64,000 nucleotides of DNA from Glandiceps talaboti (lineage: Eukaryota > Hemichordata > Enteropneusta > Spengelidae): assembly GCF_964340395.1 (NCBI RefSeq), contig NC_135555.1, forward strand, positions 3,280,501 through 3,344,500, read 5' to 3'. Shown piece after piece: positions 27,703-39,697 of this stretch. Within the stretch, counting starts at the first letter, position 1; each line of letters starts with the position of its first letter. The notes beneath the pieces were generated by a model. The model had not been told where the DNA came from and searched no databases. It saw only the letters and a list, made by a program, of their open reading frames with translations. The position numbers and the translations under genes were made by a program.

Positions 27703-29423
27703 ATGGATTGAAGCTTTGTCGTGTAATTTTACACAAGGCAAAACAGTTCTGTGTTTAAATCTTCCTTGGGTCATATTACAGTGATGTTTATTTGTGTTCA
27801 CAGTGAGATAAAATGTAACATTTCATGTGCGTGCTTTCTATCAGTGCCTGTATTTTGTTTGTGTAATTCCTAATAACAAAAACAGTGTGCGAGATATATA
27901 TAAAAAATCATGCCGCCTAATTGAAACACTATAGTCTCTCTGGTTTGGTAGTACCGTTGTTTTTTTCTCAACTGTACAGCCCCGAGTTCTAAATGTAATG
28001 TCGCCGTCACTGTCACTTTGTTTCATTTCGTAGGTTAATTTAAAGTGGAATTTCCTGTGTTTGAATCTTATGATAATTTTGATGCTGTGTACACAGTTGT
28101 CTGTCGTAAGAAAAAACCAAAATGCCCCATTGGAGCATTTTTTTTATTGGAAGATTTGTCACATTTGCCATGTCACGATGGATGTAAGGCCAACGGATCA
28201 CAAATAAGCACTTATAGTGACAAGGGGAAAACCATGTCTTTTACCTGTTGTAATTTGTAATGTAGCCATATGGTAGTGATATATGTGTAGAACTGTGTCA
28301 GCAATTACACTCAATGATTTGTAAGTTAAAGATTTAGTTTGCAGTGTCAGTTAAAAGGTTTTGTAAACGGGTGAAAAGTAGGTCTGTAAATTTAGTTACC
28401 ATAACTTTATGTCATCATTGTGGTGATGGATCAGCACACAGCTCTTAATAATGTTCATTTATTTAAAGGAAACATTAAACAACATTAAAGGGTAGTCATT
28501 CATTTGGCAGGCTATTTGTCAGGCTATTTGTCTTCGAGTAGACGTTCACAAATAAATCAAATTAACCAGACGGCACCTTCTAAGGAGACTGTAGTCTAGC
28601 TTTATTTTTTAACATATTGTAACATTTATTTAACTTCTAAAGAGCTTCTTCTATTTTTTTTTAAATGTTCTAAATATTCAAAAGCATTGTACAATAGGAT
28701 AATAGAGATTTTATAAACGCGTACAAAAGAAAATTTAAAAAATAGAAGAGTAAAATTTGCAAACAATTTCTAAAGAATTTATAAAACAGCAATAAAAACC
28801 ATAAATGGATTTTAACTGCTACAGGTTATAATAATGTACATCTTCAACTCTTAGCTTTTTTTAACTGTTCCACTTTATCTAAACATTTCAACTCTTCTAG
28901 GGTGGAATTCCACAGTTTCATCTTGTACGAACTCTTGCCTATCTAGCAATAATTTTGGAGGAAAACTATGCACTTTTCCGGATATCAAACGGTTTATCCC
29001 TAAATGCGATTAGTGTTAATGTTACAAAAGCAGCGAATTGAGGGCTGTTTTCAAAGAACGTTTACCTTGTTGGTTTATGTAACAATATTAAAACTAGTTA
29101 CTGTTTTCATATCGTGTTTGTCTTCCTTGGACACAGTTATAGTACCATTAAATATGAAGTGTAATTTACATCATTTTTTCTACCGCTATGTAATATGAAA
29201 CTTAAACTGTTTGACAACAGGAAATTATATTTCAAAGATATATTTGATTAAGATAAATATACTCGCTAATAATATTACGTTATTTTATAATGATGAAAGT
29301 AAAGAATTTTAAAGTAAACAAGTTGACAATTAGAACTGTGGCAAACTTCACAAGTTAATGTCAACCACTGACTGAAAAAATGAGATTTAATTGATATATA
29401 TCTTGATGTCATTAGGTACGTAA
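27703..29423. other. intergenic, no gene seen
   Basis: A 71-codon plus-strand frame at 28045-28260 has mixed-complexity sequence with several cysteines, but no recognisable family or splice partners. The rest is AT-rich with nothing supported. Confidence 0.45.
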
Positions 29424-29849
29424 GGGATGATCGCAATGGTGTACCAGCTTAACGAACATCGTTCGTTTAGGTCAAAACCTCCCCCCACCCAAACGAACGC
29501 TCACAAGTGCGACATCAAACGTTTATATATTATGTAAACTATGACGAAAACTGTAGCGGTCACAAGACTACGTCCGATCTAAGGTAAACACATGATTGTA
29601 AACACACTAAAATACTACTAGAAATACAGCACCATGTCTCACATTAAAAGTAAATTTTTATCAACATACAAACATCTCAGTAGTAAATACAAAAGTTATT
29701 ATCATTGAAGGAGTGAAATTTTTCTGTAGAAATTTGGTAGGAAGTGCGAAAATGAAGTTCAGCAATCGCATTGAAGCCAGACCCCAACCCCCACCCCTAA
29801 ACGAACGAAGTTCGCTTATTGAGCTTGTGTGACATTGTGCGATCGTCCC
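29424..29849. mobile_element. PIF/Harbinger-like MITE, full-length copy with TAA TSD
   Basis: The left end starts GGGATGATCGCAATGGTG. The right end reads GACATTGTGCGATCGTCCC, its diverged reverse complement, and subterminal 'AACGAACATCGTTCGTTTAGG' mirrors the right arm. TAA flanks both sides (29421-29423 and 29850-29852). A 3-bp TWA duplication with GGG-starting ends fits PIF/Harbinger, though no transposase is present to confirm it. Length is 426 bp. Confidence 0.7.
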
Positions 29850-31447
29850 TAAGGAGCTGGAGTTAAACGAAAATATCAAATAAACACTCTTTTGGTATTA
29901 ATGACACAACACTTCTCATATTGTATAATAAATATTTCTCAGTAGACTTGTATCGAAATGTACCAAAAATTTCATAGTTGAGTTTTCATCTTAAAACTTT
30001 ACCTCTAAAATTGGTATTGACTTTTGTCAGGAACTGATTAGATTTTGGACGAGATTCATGTCAAAATTTAGCCTCCAATGTTATGTGTGCCGAAATGTGT
30101 CGAGTCATCAATTATGCACAATTCTGTCCATTGTCCGAGGCCATGATTTGTCCAAGTTAAATCCACCTCAACACTCGTCACTAATTAGACTTTCATGAGT
30201 AAAAGGCTTGAAGTGGAAAGTTTGCGGTCAACGACCTTTCTCTGTAAATTCTGGACAAAATATATCACAATTAATTACGGTTCACCAGTCAATATTTATA
30301 TTTGTTATATCTCTTGTTCAGAAAAAATATTTCTCAATTTCTCAGGGCGTCACCTTGTTTTGTTTTAGTACCTTTGAGTGGAAATACGCTATATTTTGCT
30401 AACATTGATTAAGGAAGGAGTTATCAGCAGACAAGGAGAATAAATAGCTTTTGATATTTAAAAAACATCATAGCTGCCGCCGTGTGCAATAATCAATAGT
30501 TCACGCTTATCTCTTTATCCGTTGATCAGATAATTGTTTTGTACATCTTAATACACGTACAGTGTAATTATAGGTACAGCAAAGCATGATTTTGTGGACG
30601 AACTGGTGTTTAACTACTAGTAGAAGAAGTCATCTAGCTACAAACAATTTACATAGTCACTAGAGGAAACCTGGTTCGCTACTTTGTCAACAAAATTAAA
30701 ACCAGTCCTTAAGAGAGGCATTCAGCTTGTATCTGGTCTAGATTTATAATGGTATACACACTGTCATTCTGTATGCAGTCATCTTAATTACCAAACGAAA
30801 TAAACCTCACTAATATACATGTATCGTCAGTGTTACGTCATGACATCTTCATCAGATCTCGATTCTTAGAAAAAGTAGTCAGGTAGTATCTTTAAGAACG
30901 AGATCAGAATTATTCATTGCTCTCTTATCTAAAAAGAGAAATGTACAAGGTTTGGTTACTTAATATTATTATATGTAGTAGGTTGGGTGAAGAACATGGC
31001 AGTGTTGCTATAATTCAACATGATTCTTTCCCATAGCTGTACTCATATTGCGTAGTAGTGAACTTAATTACCATTCCAACAACAATGAATACATGACAAT
31101 GTACAGTAAGACAATTTCACACCTTTAATATGCATAACCTCAAAACAAACAAAACCCGATTCAAAAGGTTTCCAAACAATTCTGACTAGCTTTGACCAGA
31201 GTATTAAGTCGGCATAACCTCAAAATATACAATTCGCCTCATATGTATATATTTTTATAGGCCACTGTATCAGCTATTGCAGTCATGTAGTGACATATTT
31301 CATACATTAACAAACATACATGGGTAGAAGTCTGAAGTACTTTATGGTAATATGAAATGTCAAAGACATTGATATAGTTGTTTTCGCAATATTCATATAA
31401 GTATACAAATACTTAAAATTAACAGTGATTCTATATGAGGCGAATAA
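29850..31447. other. intergenic, no gene seen
   Basis: No conserved open frame or structured repeat that I can support. Confidence 0.5.
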
Positions 31448-31612
31448 TATATATATATATATATATATACATCGGTGAGTATCAATCTGCTAAGACAGTG
31501 TTCTATACCGTAGTGGCAGAGCGCAATAGTTTTGATAGTTCTGGAACTCTTTCTTGGTTGTAACTCTGAGTTTCACGCATAGTGCGATCATCAGACAACT
31601 CCATCAACAAGA

Positions 31613-31690
<78 letters not shown>
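31448..31690 (-). mobile_element. (TA)n-flanked repeat with hammerhead-like motif, copy 1
   Basis: A unit of about 144 bp (31471-31614) sits between two (AT)n tracts (31448-31470 and about 31615-31690). It is closely similar to the sequence in SLC7A6OS intron 1 at 44835-44963, sharing 'GGTGAGTATCAATCTGCTAA' and 'CTGGAACTCTTTCTTGG'. On the minus strand its end forms a hammerhead-like fold (see 31557-31599). Small hammerhead-bearing repeats are known from Penelope-like retroelements and animal retrozymes; membership in either is inferred. No reverse transcriptase is present here. Confidence 0.6.
31557..31599 (-). ncRNA. hammerhead-ribozyme-like motif, copy 1
   Basis: Read on the minus strand: GUUGU, then CUGAUGA, a stem-loop with CGCA/UGCG and loop CUA, GAAA, a minimal helix III (ACU/AGU with a 3-base loop), U, then ACAAC. 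GUUGU and ACAAC pair to give stem I. Cleavage would fall between the complements of 31562 and 31561. The core CUGAUGA..GAAA is intact. The weak point is a U-U at the base of stem II, where active hammerheads usually have a G-C pair, so activity is uncertain. Confidence 0.55.
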
Positions 31691-31692
<2 letters not shown>

Positions 31693-32148
31693 CATAAGAC
31701 TACCCATAATAATATAATGATATGATATACAGTGTAATGTTACAGTAACATGAATTTGTGTGATAAAAAAGTACCTTCAGTGAATACTGTCGAAAAAGCT
31801 CACCTCATTCAATCGGTAAATTTGAAAACAGTATTTACTGAACTCTCTGTGTCGTAGAAAAACTTGACACAAGTGATCAAGTCGGGTTATTGACATCTCA
31901 GTGCATTGTTAGTCAGATTATCATGTCATCGTCTACAACTCCTAAAGGCTATATATTGTGTTCATAAATCACTTGGGCATGGGTAAGCAGCATGCCACGG
32001 CAAATCTAAATTAATTTCCAATAAAATAATGACAAAATGCGCGATACGCTTTCATATTGATTCATTTTTATTTTTAGAATTCAGGGGTTTTTTTTCACTG
32101 TAGACGCATTGCCTTGACAAGCTATGATGACAATGGTTGACAGAGGAT
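31691..32148. other. intergenic, no gene seen
   Basis: Nothing supported between the HHR-like repeat and the next microsatellite. Confidence 0.5.
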
Positions 32149-32391
32149 GATGTATGTATGGATGGATGGATGGATGGATGGATGGATGGGTGGAGGGATG
32201 ACGGACGGACGGACGGACGGATATATAGATACATACATACATACATACATACATACATACATACATACATACATACATACATGCATGCATGCATGCATGC
32301 ATGCATGCATACATACATACACACACACACACGCATACATACATACATACATACATACATACATACATACATACATACATACATACATACT
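32149..32391. repeat. compound tetranucleotide array (TGGA, CGGA, TACA, TGCA)
   Basis: Pure blocks of TGGA (about 32156-32190), CGGA (about 32203-32221), TACA, TGCA (about 32281-32308), a short CA stretch and TACA again to 32391. Its right edge lies directly against the 3' end of the minus-strand LINE, so the (TATG)n block reads as the LINE's tail on that strand. Confidence 0.9.
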
Positions 32392-33598
32392 AGAATTTAG
32401 TGGGGTTTTTTACCATCTTCTGACCATTTTATTTATACAAGCGCTAGTTTAGAGGATGTTTCCGCTCTTCCTTTCTTTCTCAATTTTGTTTTAATCATAA
32501 TCATAATCTTTATAATCACCTGGAAATGTTTGCCCCAGTTTACAAAGAAATTTTGCCAGAATGTTTTTATCATTCCATAGTTACAAAATAAGTAAAGAAT
32601 AGTTTCTCCAAACCACAAAATATACAGGCTGCAGAGGCCACTCTTGATGGAAACATTTTGCACAACTTGGTATTTGTCATAAGAATATTGTGTGAAAGTT
32701 TCCATTGAAAATTTCTTAGTTTTGTGTCCAGTGTGAGTCTAAAGGGTAAGTGGTAAATCGCTTCCGAAGCAACAACATTAGCCTCAAGAGCTAAATTAAA
32801 ATAAATCTGTGAACTAGGTGGAATGAAGTAATTAGATATGAGCTTTGGAGTGATAATTTTGGTTTTACACTGGTATAGGCTGTAAGAGGCATCCGAGAAT
32901 TTAATATTAATGGTGTGCTCCTCTTGGTCTAAAGCAATAAATTGTGACATGTCAGTATTTTCCTTCTACTTTTTTGGAAGGGACAGAATGATACCCCACC
33001 ATTTAATGAATGCATGGTGAGGTACAATATTTGTAACATGCTTATCCCAATCTAAATGTTTCCCTCTTCTATCCAAGTGTTGACCAATATAAGAGAAACC
33101 CAGCTGCATCATAAAAATCTTTGTAAAATACACTTTTACCTCCAACAACCACATTGTAATTATTCCATATACTCTGATTCAAAAAATGTTTAACAGGACT
33201 TTTATCTAGTGTCACCTTTTTCCAGGTGTCTAGCATACTTAATTCAAAGTCTGATAAAGACATAGGCAGGCATCTAATATTATAATCACTCTTAAGTAAA
33301 ACTTTAAGACCTCCCACAACCTTCAGCTTTTTTTGTGAAAAACATTTTCCATGGATGTATCACTTCCTCGGCTAATAAGCAAGAGAGCCAATTTATTCTC
33401 TGCGCTTTGTATATAGCATGTATATCTGGCATACCCAAACCAATATCTCTTATACTGCCAATAACAGTTTTCCGTGCAACCTTGTCGGGACCTTTCCACA
33501 AAGAGGAAAAAAGTAATCTATTGATTTTTTTTGAGGTGGTCAATATGAGGCTCAGTGAGATTTAGCACATAAAGGAAACGAGAGAGATACCTAGAATT
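32392..33598 (-). mobile_element. 5'-truncated L1/Tx1-like LINE, C-terminal ORF2 remnant with frameshifts
   Basis: Minus-strand frames read successively as the C-terminal part of a non-LTR reverse transcriptase protein. 'SRFLYVLNLTEPHIDHLKK' (near 33590-33530) continues after a frameshift in an A-run with 'INRLLFSSLWKGPDKV' and 'GLGMPDIHAIYKAQRINWL' (33304-33543). Further frames lead to 'FQWKLSHNILMTNTKLCKM' and a 'CIFCG' zinc-knuckle-like pair (32570-32950), ending with TAA at 32433-32435. An AATAAA overlaps this stop. The 5' part (endonuclease and RT palm) is absent. At least two frameshifts make it a dead copy. The L1/Tx1 assignment rests on the KxINRLLFxFLWKG and FQWKLLHNIL-type motifs. 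Confidence 0.8.
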
Positions 33599-33929
33599 GA
33601 GCTATAATTTACTTTTCAGGGACTATGGATTCTGTATAGCATTTTATATAGACTATACCTTAAAAGTTCATGGGTCATATTTCATTATTCAAATTGATGG
33701 ATACATGATTACTTTGCTTAGTAATTAATTTTGAATCTATCATCGCAAACTTTGATTAAATTTATTTATTTTCAATCGTGTAATTTTCAAGGACTGATTA
33801 ATTTTCCATAAGCATAATTTATTTATCAAATTGAATCTTGTATGAAAGATTGACAGCTGAATGCGTACTAGGCACAGTTAGGCTGTTTAATTAGTTTTTA
33901 CTTCTCTTAGGGAAAGATAATATAACGAA
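33599..33929. other. intergenic, no gene seen
   Basis: AT-rich spacer between the LINE and the next microsatellite; nothing supported. Confidence 0.5.
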
Positions 33930-34201
33930 GATGTGTGTGTGTGTGTCTGTCTGTCTGTCTGTGTGTGTGTGTCTGTGTATGTATGTATGTATGTATGTAT
34001 GTATGTATGTATGTATGTATGTATGTATGTATGTATGTATGTATGTATGTGTGTGTGTCTGTGTGTGTGTCTGTCTGTGTGTATGTGTATGTGTATGTGT
34101 GTGTCTGTGTGTGTGTCTGTCTGTATGTGTGTGTGTCTGTGTCTGTCTGTGTGTTTGTTTGTTTGTTTGTTTGTTTGCGTGTGTGTGTGTGTGTGTGTGT
34201 G
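33930..34201. repeat. compound GT-rich microsatellite (GTGT, GTCT, GTAT, GTTT)
   Basis: A mixed array of GT-based tetranucleotides. The core is a pure TATG block at about 33977-34050, flanked by GTCT/GTGT mixtures and a GTTT block near 34152-34177. Open frames on all strands here are repeat artefacts. Confidence 0.95.
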
Positions 34202-36260
34202 CAAACATATATTTGATGTATGCATTTATAATTCAACAAAACAGCAACTAGATGTTGAGTATCTAGATCTGATAACCCCCACTCCCACCCCATTTATGAT
34301 TTATCTGCATATATCTTTCTTATGCATACATTTAGAGCCAGTTTAATTAAGAAAATTCTTAACTATTTATAAGATAAAGACATTGATTGATATAATGAAT
34401 TGTAGTCATTTTTATTATTTGGATTGCTTCAAAATTTTAGAAGATAGTTGCACACACCTATCCAGGCCTCGGGGACATTAACAATGTCATGTTATATAAC
34501 AGTCATTCATTTAGTTTTTAGAATTTAGTTTTCTTGTTTAAGAAAATGATGCAGTGAAAGATATCATCTTATGTGAATAGTTTTAAACTGTAGCAGAGTC
34601 ACAGATCTAGCAAGTAGACAGGCGAGTCAAGTAGCTATATGTATGTTTGACACAAACACACGATCTTATCGCTCACATTATATACAATATACAATACAAT
34701 ACAATAACAGTTTATTGATCCTTCTCAGGAAATTATAGTGTCTGCCATAAAAACAAAAAACAAATCAAACGAGTTCATAAAGAAAATAAAACGAGTACAT
34801 AAAAACAAGACTTTCACAATCAAAACACGTACATAACCAGGATAAAAGAACGACATTATGTGTATACTACTTTTAAAAAATACCTTGCAAATTAGCTTGC
34901 TATGAATATAAGTTTCCCTGTGTGCCTATTTATTTAACCCAACAAAGGGCCAATTATATTTCCATTATACATGGAAAATCCAGTTTAAAGAAGATTGATT
35001 TTATGACAGTAATTGTTCAAATTCTTAATTGTGTGTCTTTACAAAACTTGGTTATCATTGCTGCCACTACGTATACTTGGCCGATTGTTCTTAAGGTGCA
35101 TTTGGTATCGTGTATCTTACACGGCATTGAACACAGTTGGCTTAATATTGAGTACAAAACTATTCAATAAAGTACATACCAGAAAGTAAACAAGTAGACA
35201 ACACTGAATACTGAATACAGCAACAACAAATTTGCTCTTCTCCAAATAATGTCTATCTATCTTCAGAATCATTTACAAAGTGTGCCAACAAGCAACATGC
35301 AAATTTGCTTTTTCTCCGAATAATAGCGGACCCTCACTGAAATATTTGATGACAAGACAGAGTCTGGAATCTAACAGCAGTTACATTTATGGACATGTTA
35401 AAGGCCCATTTCCCATTAGAATTAAAATCTAGGGGTACTAATTTCATGTTGATGCTCCAGATACAGGTACATGTTGCTTTAAAAAAAGTCAAATTTCACC
35501 TAAGAATTTGATTTTTGACAGGGATCTTCACCTTGAAGGTCAAAAAGCAAACCTTGGACTGTGCGGTCGTACATTGTCGTGTCACAGTAACTGAAATTTT
35601 CACTTAAGGAATGCTGTTTATCAAAATATTAAACGATATCCAGTTCGGTAATTGTTCTGAATTGCTTCGAGTAGGAGTATGCTATTAAAAAAATATATTT
35701 GAATGAATCTTTATTTCACCAAAGTTAAACAATAACGAAAGAAAAGACAAAAGTGTGAATACAAAAGAATATTGAGAAATTTGAGTCACGTACGTTGAAT
35801 ACATATACTCTTTTCCTATCTCAAAAACAGGGAATTTATGACTGACGACATTCGTCGAAATTATCAATTCTTTAATGTTAGGGGAGGATAACTATCAGAG
35901 AATATATCTACATCAGCACGTCTAAAGTTCCTTTTACGAAAAAGACATTTATGCAGAGATCCTCCAACCAGTCAACCGCAGAATTTTTATGTGATAATAA
36001 ACATCTACGAAGCGTAGCCTTCTTGATTTACTGACGACTTTTAATTGACATTAATAAAGTATACGTAGTTTGTAGTAGTTTGTCATCGGAACAGAAAAAC
36101 AACGTTAGTTGTGATACAACCATGTATATGCCAGGTCTGTATAGAGGCTAAAGGGTAACAAAAAGGACCTACAACAATGTAGTGGCTTTCGTCCATACGT
36201 GCGCATAACATGAATCCTTACGATAGAGAGACGTTGCAATTCATCTGGTAATGCAACAGA
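34202..36260. other. intergenic; possible LINE 3' end near 34683-34740
   Basis: No gene supported. Near 34683-34740 the minus strand reads 'GATCAATAAACTGTTATTG' followed by repeated TATTG. This resembles the 3' tails of CR1/L2-type LINEs, but no coding part is attached. The 82-codon frame at 34922-35170 has no recognisable domain. Confidence 0.4.
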
Positions 36261-36633
36261 TTTTAAAAAGGCCATATGGATGAGGATTGGATATTTATTT
36301 TTGGATTTTGGATTTATAAAACTATTTTTCAGGGCTTCCTACTTGAAAAATCAATGTGGAAAAACATATGCTAAGTCCTTGTTTAAGTCTGTAACTCAAT
36401 ACATTGCAAAATTATAATACATATCTAAAATGTTTGTTATTGTACGTACAATAACAAACATTTTATACATTTATTTTGGTTTTTGGCAATGTATATGTAT
36501 TGAGTTACAAACACAGACTTAATCAATGTTGTTTCATATTCAGTGATTTTTGAAGTAAGAAGCCATGATAAAATTGTTTTATAAATTAAAAAAAAATTCA
36601 AACCAAATCCTCATCCATATGACCACTTTAAAA
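36261..36633. mobile_element. TIR/MITE element with AGGATT-rich ends
   Basis: The left end 'GGCCATATGGATGAGGATT' (from about 36270) mirrors the right end 'AATCCTCATCCATATGACC' (to about 36624). The inner arms remain complementary to a centre at about 36455, where GTTATTGTACGTACAATAAC forms a perfect palindrome. TTAA occurs at both borders (36263-36266 and 36628-36631), consistent with a TTAA or TA duplication, but A/T runs make the exact ends ambiguous. No coding capacity. Confidence 0.65.
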
Positions 36634-39551
36634 CACATTTCCTTAGCTCGAAGTCATTTGAAGTATTGTTCTTCTGTTTATTAGTCGCCTCAATATGATT
36701 AACATGCAGAACGTATTGATTGAATTCAAAAGTCTTCACGTTATTTGTCTTTCAAGTGTCAACGTGACTACGTGCTACTTCAGTTGTCAGCTACTTCACA
36801 ATATAAGCGATAGATGTTTTCTAATGTTCTTGAAGACACCAATTGAGATACCGAAATCAAATTTCAGACTAATAAGTCCTAAAGTGTTAGAGTTTAGAAT
36901 CACATACTTTGAAGGAAATTTGATTTCAAGCCTAAAACGTTTACAACACAGGGGGTACCAACAAAGTGCCAAATCATGTATGATTCTATGAATGAACATG
37001 ACTTCCTAATACATTGCCGTAGTGAGATTGTCAGATCAATCATAGAATTGCATGTTAAATGTTAGTTAGAACATGTTAGTAAACTCATGTACCGTTCTGT
37101 TGTATTGCATGAATTTTTATTAGTGTATCCCATAGATAATATTTGGTTCAAGGTACCTCTAGAGGTTAATTGACTACATATTGGAAAAACAAGCATCCAA
37201 TGGACGGCAATCAATGACAATCCCCAAAACGAATAACTTTAAACAAATAATTTGATTTAGTCTGTGTACAAACAGTACTGATGTATATATAGATCTATGC
37301 ATAGTGTCTAAATCACAACGCTGTGTGGAGTCGTTATAATTATAGCAGGTGTGCATTGGATATACTACTACGAGAATCTAGACGATATGACGTACAAATT
37401 ATATACAAATCCAAACAAAGAATGTTTGGCATCATGATTCTATCAACTCGGATGGGTCCTTCACCAAAAGATCTAATCATACCAATCTCATAAATCAGTT
37501 ACTGTATCTCCGACATTTGAAAAAATGTTATTCATGGTTCCAAGAATCAAATAGACAGAATGAGTCTGGCTACTTCTTTATGTACATTGCAATGTACACA
37601 ATTATTTTGCACTGTGGTACATTTCTACTAATAATTCATATTTCAAAATTCTTCACATATTTTCTGTTGCTTTCGGACGTACCATCGTATTTATTATTCA
37701 AAATCGCCTCAATTGATTTTTAAAAAAAAAAGTATGTAGAAACACATTACCTTTAATCCTTGGTCGAAAGCTGTGTGTTGTTGACAATGGAAATCGACTC
37801 AGTGTTAAACAGCGGGACAATGACGTTGAAACATCTTCTGGACTTAATGGTGACTATAAACAGTATCATACACTGTCATCGCCACGAGTAGCAAGCAGTA
37901 CGTGATGATACATGGTGATCAGCATGAAGCTAATACAAAAAAACCCGACAGTTAATCAGTTTGATAGGCTTACAAGTCATACAGTTTCAAGATTTATAAC
38001 GTCAACTTGGATGATTTAAATTCAGTCCACAACTGCACAAACTGCTTTATACAGTGCTGTATATGAATTTCATAATAAATGACATGCATGTACATTCTTA
38101 TGACAGAACAGTTTTGATACATGTAACTTATTTATTTATGATTAAGGTGATATTATATTTTCACAACGCTGTCCTCTTTTGAAAAATCTATTATTTAATT
38201 GTATTTGTTTTTACTATACTTTCTACTAAAGACTACATACATGTACATACATGTGGGAATCAACTCCGTAAACAAAGTTACAGATATACCTTCTGTCCTT
38301 TAAAATACATAAAACATCACATGGGATTGACAGGACTATGTGTGTTGCATGTTAGTTAGGTAGTTTTAGGTAGTTAGGTAGGTAGAACTGTAGAACTGTA
38401 GGTAGGTAGGTAGGTAATGTCAACAGAAAATGTATCAACTACTGTGGTAAGTACCATTCTAAGTAATATAACTATGTGTGTATTGTAACTTATCATGCTA
38501 AATTGACCTATTTGGTCACAAATGTATGGATTTATGATTGTAACTTATGTGTCAACAACTGTATTGTTGGGTGTAAACAAGAAACAAGCACTTACTAATA
38601 ACAGTAAACATACAGCAATGTCAAAGATGTTTTATTTTCTTATAAAAGTGTACATTAATAGTGTTCTTTCTTAGGCTTACTCATGTTGTAGCAGCAGTCA
38701 TCTTTTGCACCAAATCTTGTTATTTGAGCAAAATACTGTGTATCATTTTACTTATTAAAGAATGTAAGACTTGACTATGATACTAGCTGATTGAATACAG
38801 GTGGCTGTGGTGTCTCCATCTAGCCATCAGTGACATAGTTTTTTCTTTTAAGTCCTGCCACAGAGGGCATGTATCTTTGCATCAGTGCAAAAAATAGGAT
38901 CCGGATGTGAGGTCATGAGAAACATATGAAAAATGGCCACCCTTGCCATAGTCTACATCAAAACCTAAACTTATCCCATAAGCATACATGTGGTTCTAGT
39001 ACTTTGTCAGCACCAAATACAACTGCTGACATCAGACCATGGACAAATGGAAGCTGTTAAAACTGGGAAGGTAAACAACTGAATTGGATTAATAACAATT
39101 GGTTCAGCATGTTGGAAGTACAAAAACAAAAACATTCCATCATTTGATGAGAACAGTTTTATGGTCACTTTACATAATAGTTCACATTCACAAACTTCCA
39201 GTTCCATGAATTTGTTCTTATCACACCATGGTGTGTAATACAAGTCTCTGCTGTTCCAACATACTGTGCAAAGTGTAATTAATCCAATTCATTTGTTTAC
39301 TTTCTCTGTTTGTAACAGGTTCCATTTGTCTATGGTCTTGTGTCTGCAGTTGTATTAATTTCTCAAAGCCCTAGAAGGAACACAGTTAGTACTATAAAAG
39401 ATGAAATGTATTAATGGAAATTCAAATACATTACAAGAAAAAGTTCACTACAGATGTATTACAAAAGATTAAGATATTCAAAGATATGAATTTGTAAACT
39501 AGGTAGAACAAGGCTTCATATAAGACACAGTCCCCCACCAAATGTGACTGA
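36634..39551. other. intergenic, no gene seen
   Basis: Small open frames occur near 36695-36999, but they overlap on both strands and carry no motif. A short GGTA-rich stretch lies at about 38350-38420. Nothing else supported. Confidence 0.45.
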
Positions 39552-39552
39552 A

Positions 39553-39586
<34 letters not shown>

Positions 39587-39697
39587 GGGTTCTTATATAG
39601 TGCTTTCCCACACAAACAGCAGGCAGCAACAGGGCTCGAACCTGCAACCTGTAGATTCCAAGCCAGTCAAGCTAACCATTCACCCATCATGACTCCA
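39552..39697 (-). mobile_element. tRNA-headed SINE, minus strand
   Basis: Minus-strand reading begins TGGAGTCATGATGGGTGAATGG, like the copy at 10418. It has an A-box-like stretch and B-box GGTTCGAGCCC (near 39640), a body ending 'AAAGCACTATATAAGAACCC', and an (AAC)n tail of about 11 units at 39553-39588. The long pure tail suggests a fairly young insertion. Confidence 0.7.

Noticed and set aside
27412-27801. Frame of 129 codons with Ser-Leu-Thr-His repeats
   Set aside because: Translation of a (TGAG)n microsatellite.
33887-34346. Overlapping Cys/Val-rich and His/Thr-rich frames
   Set aside because: GT-rich microsatellite artefacts.
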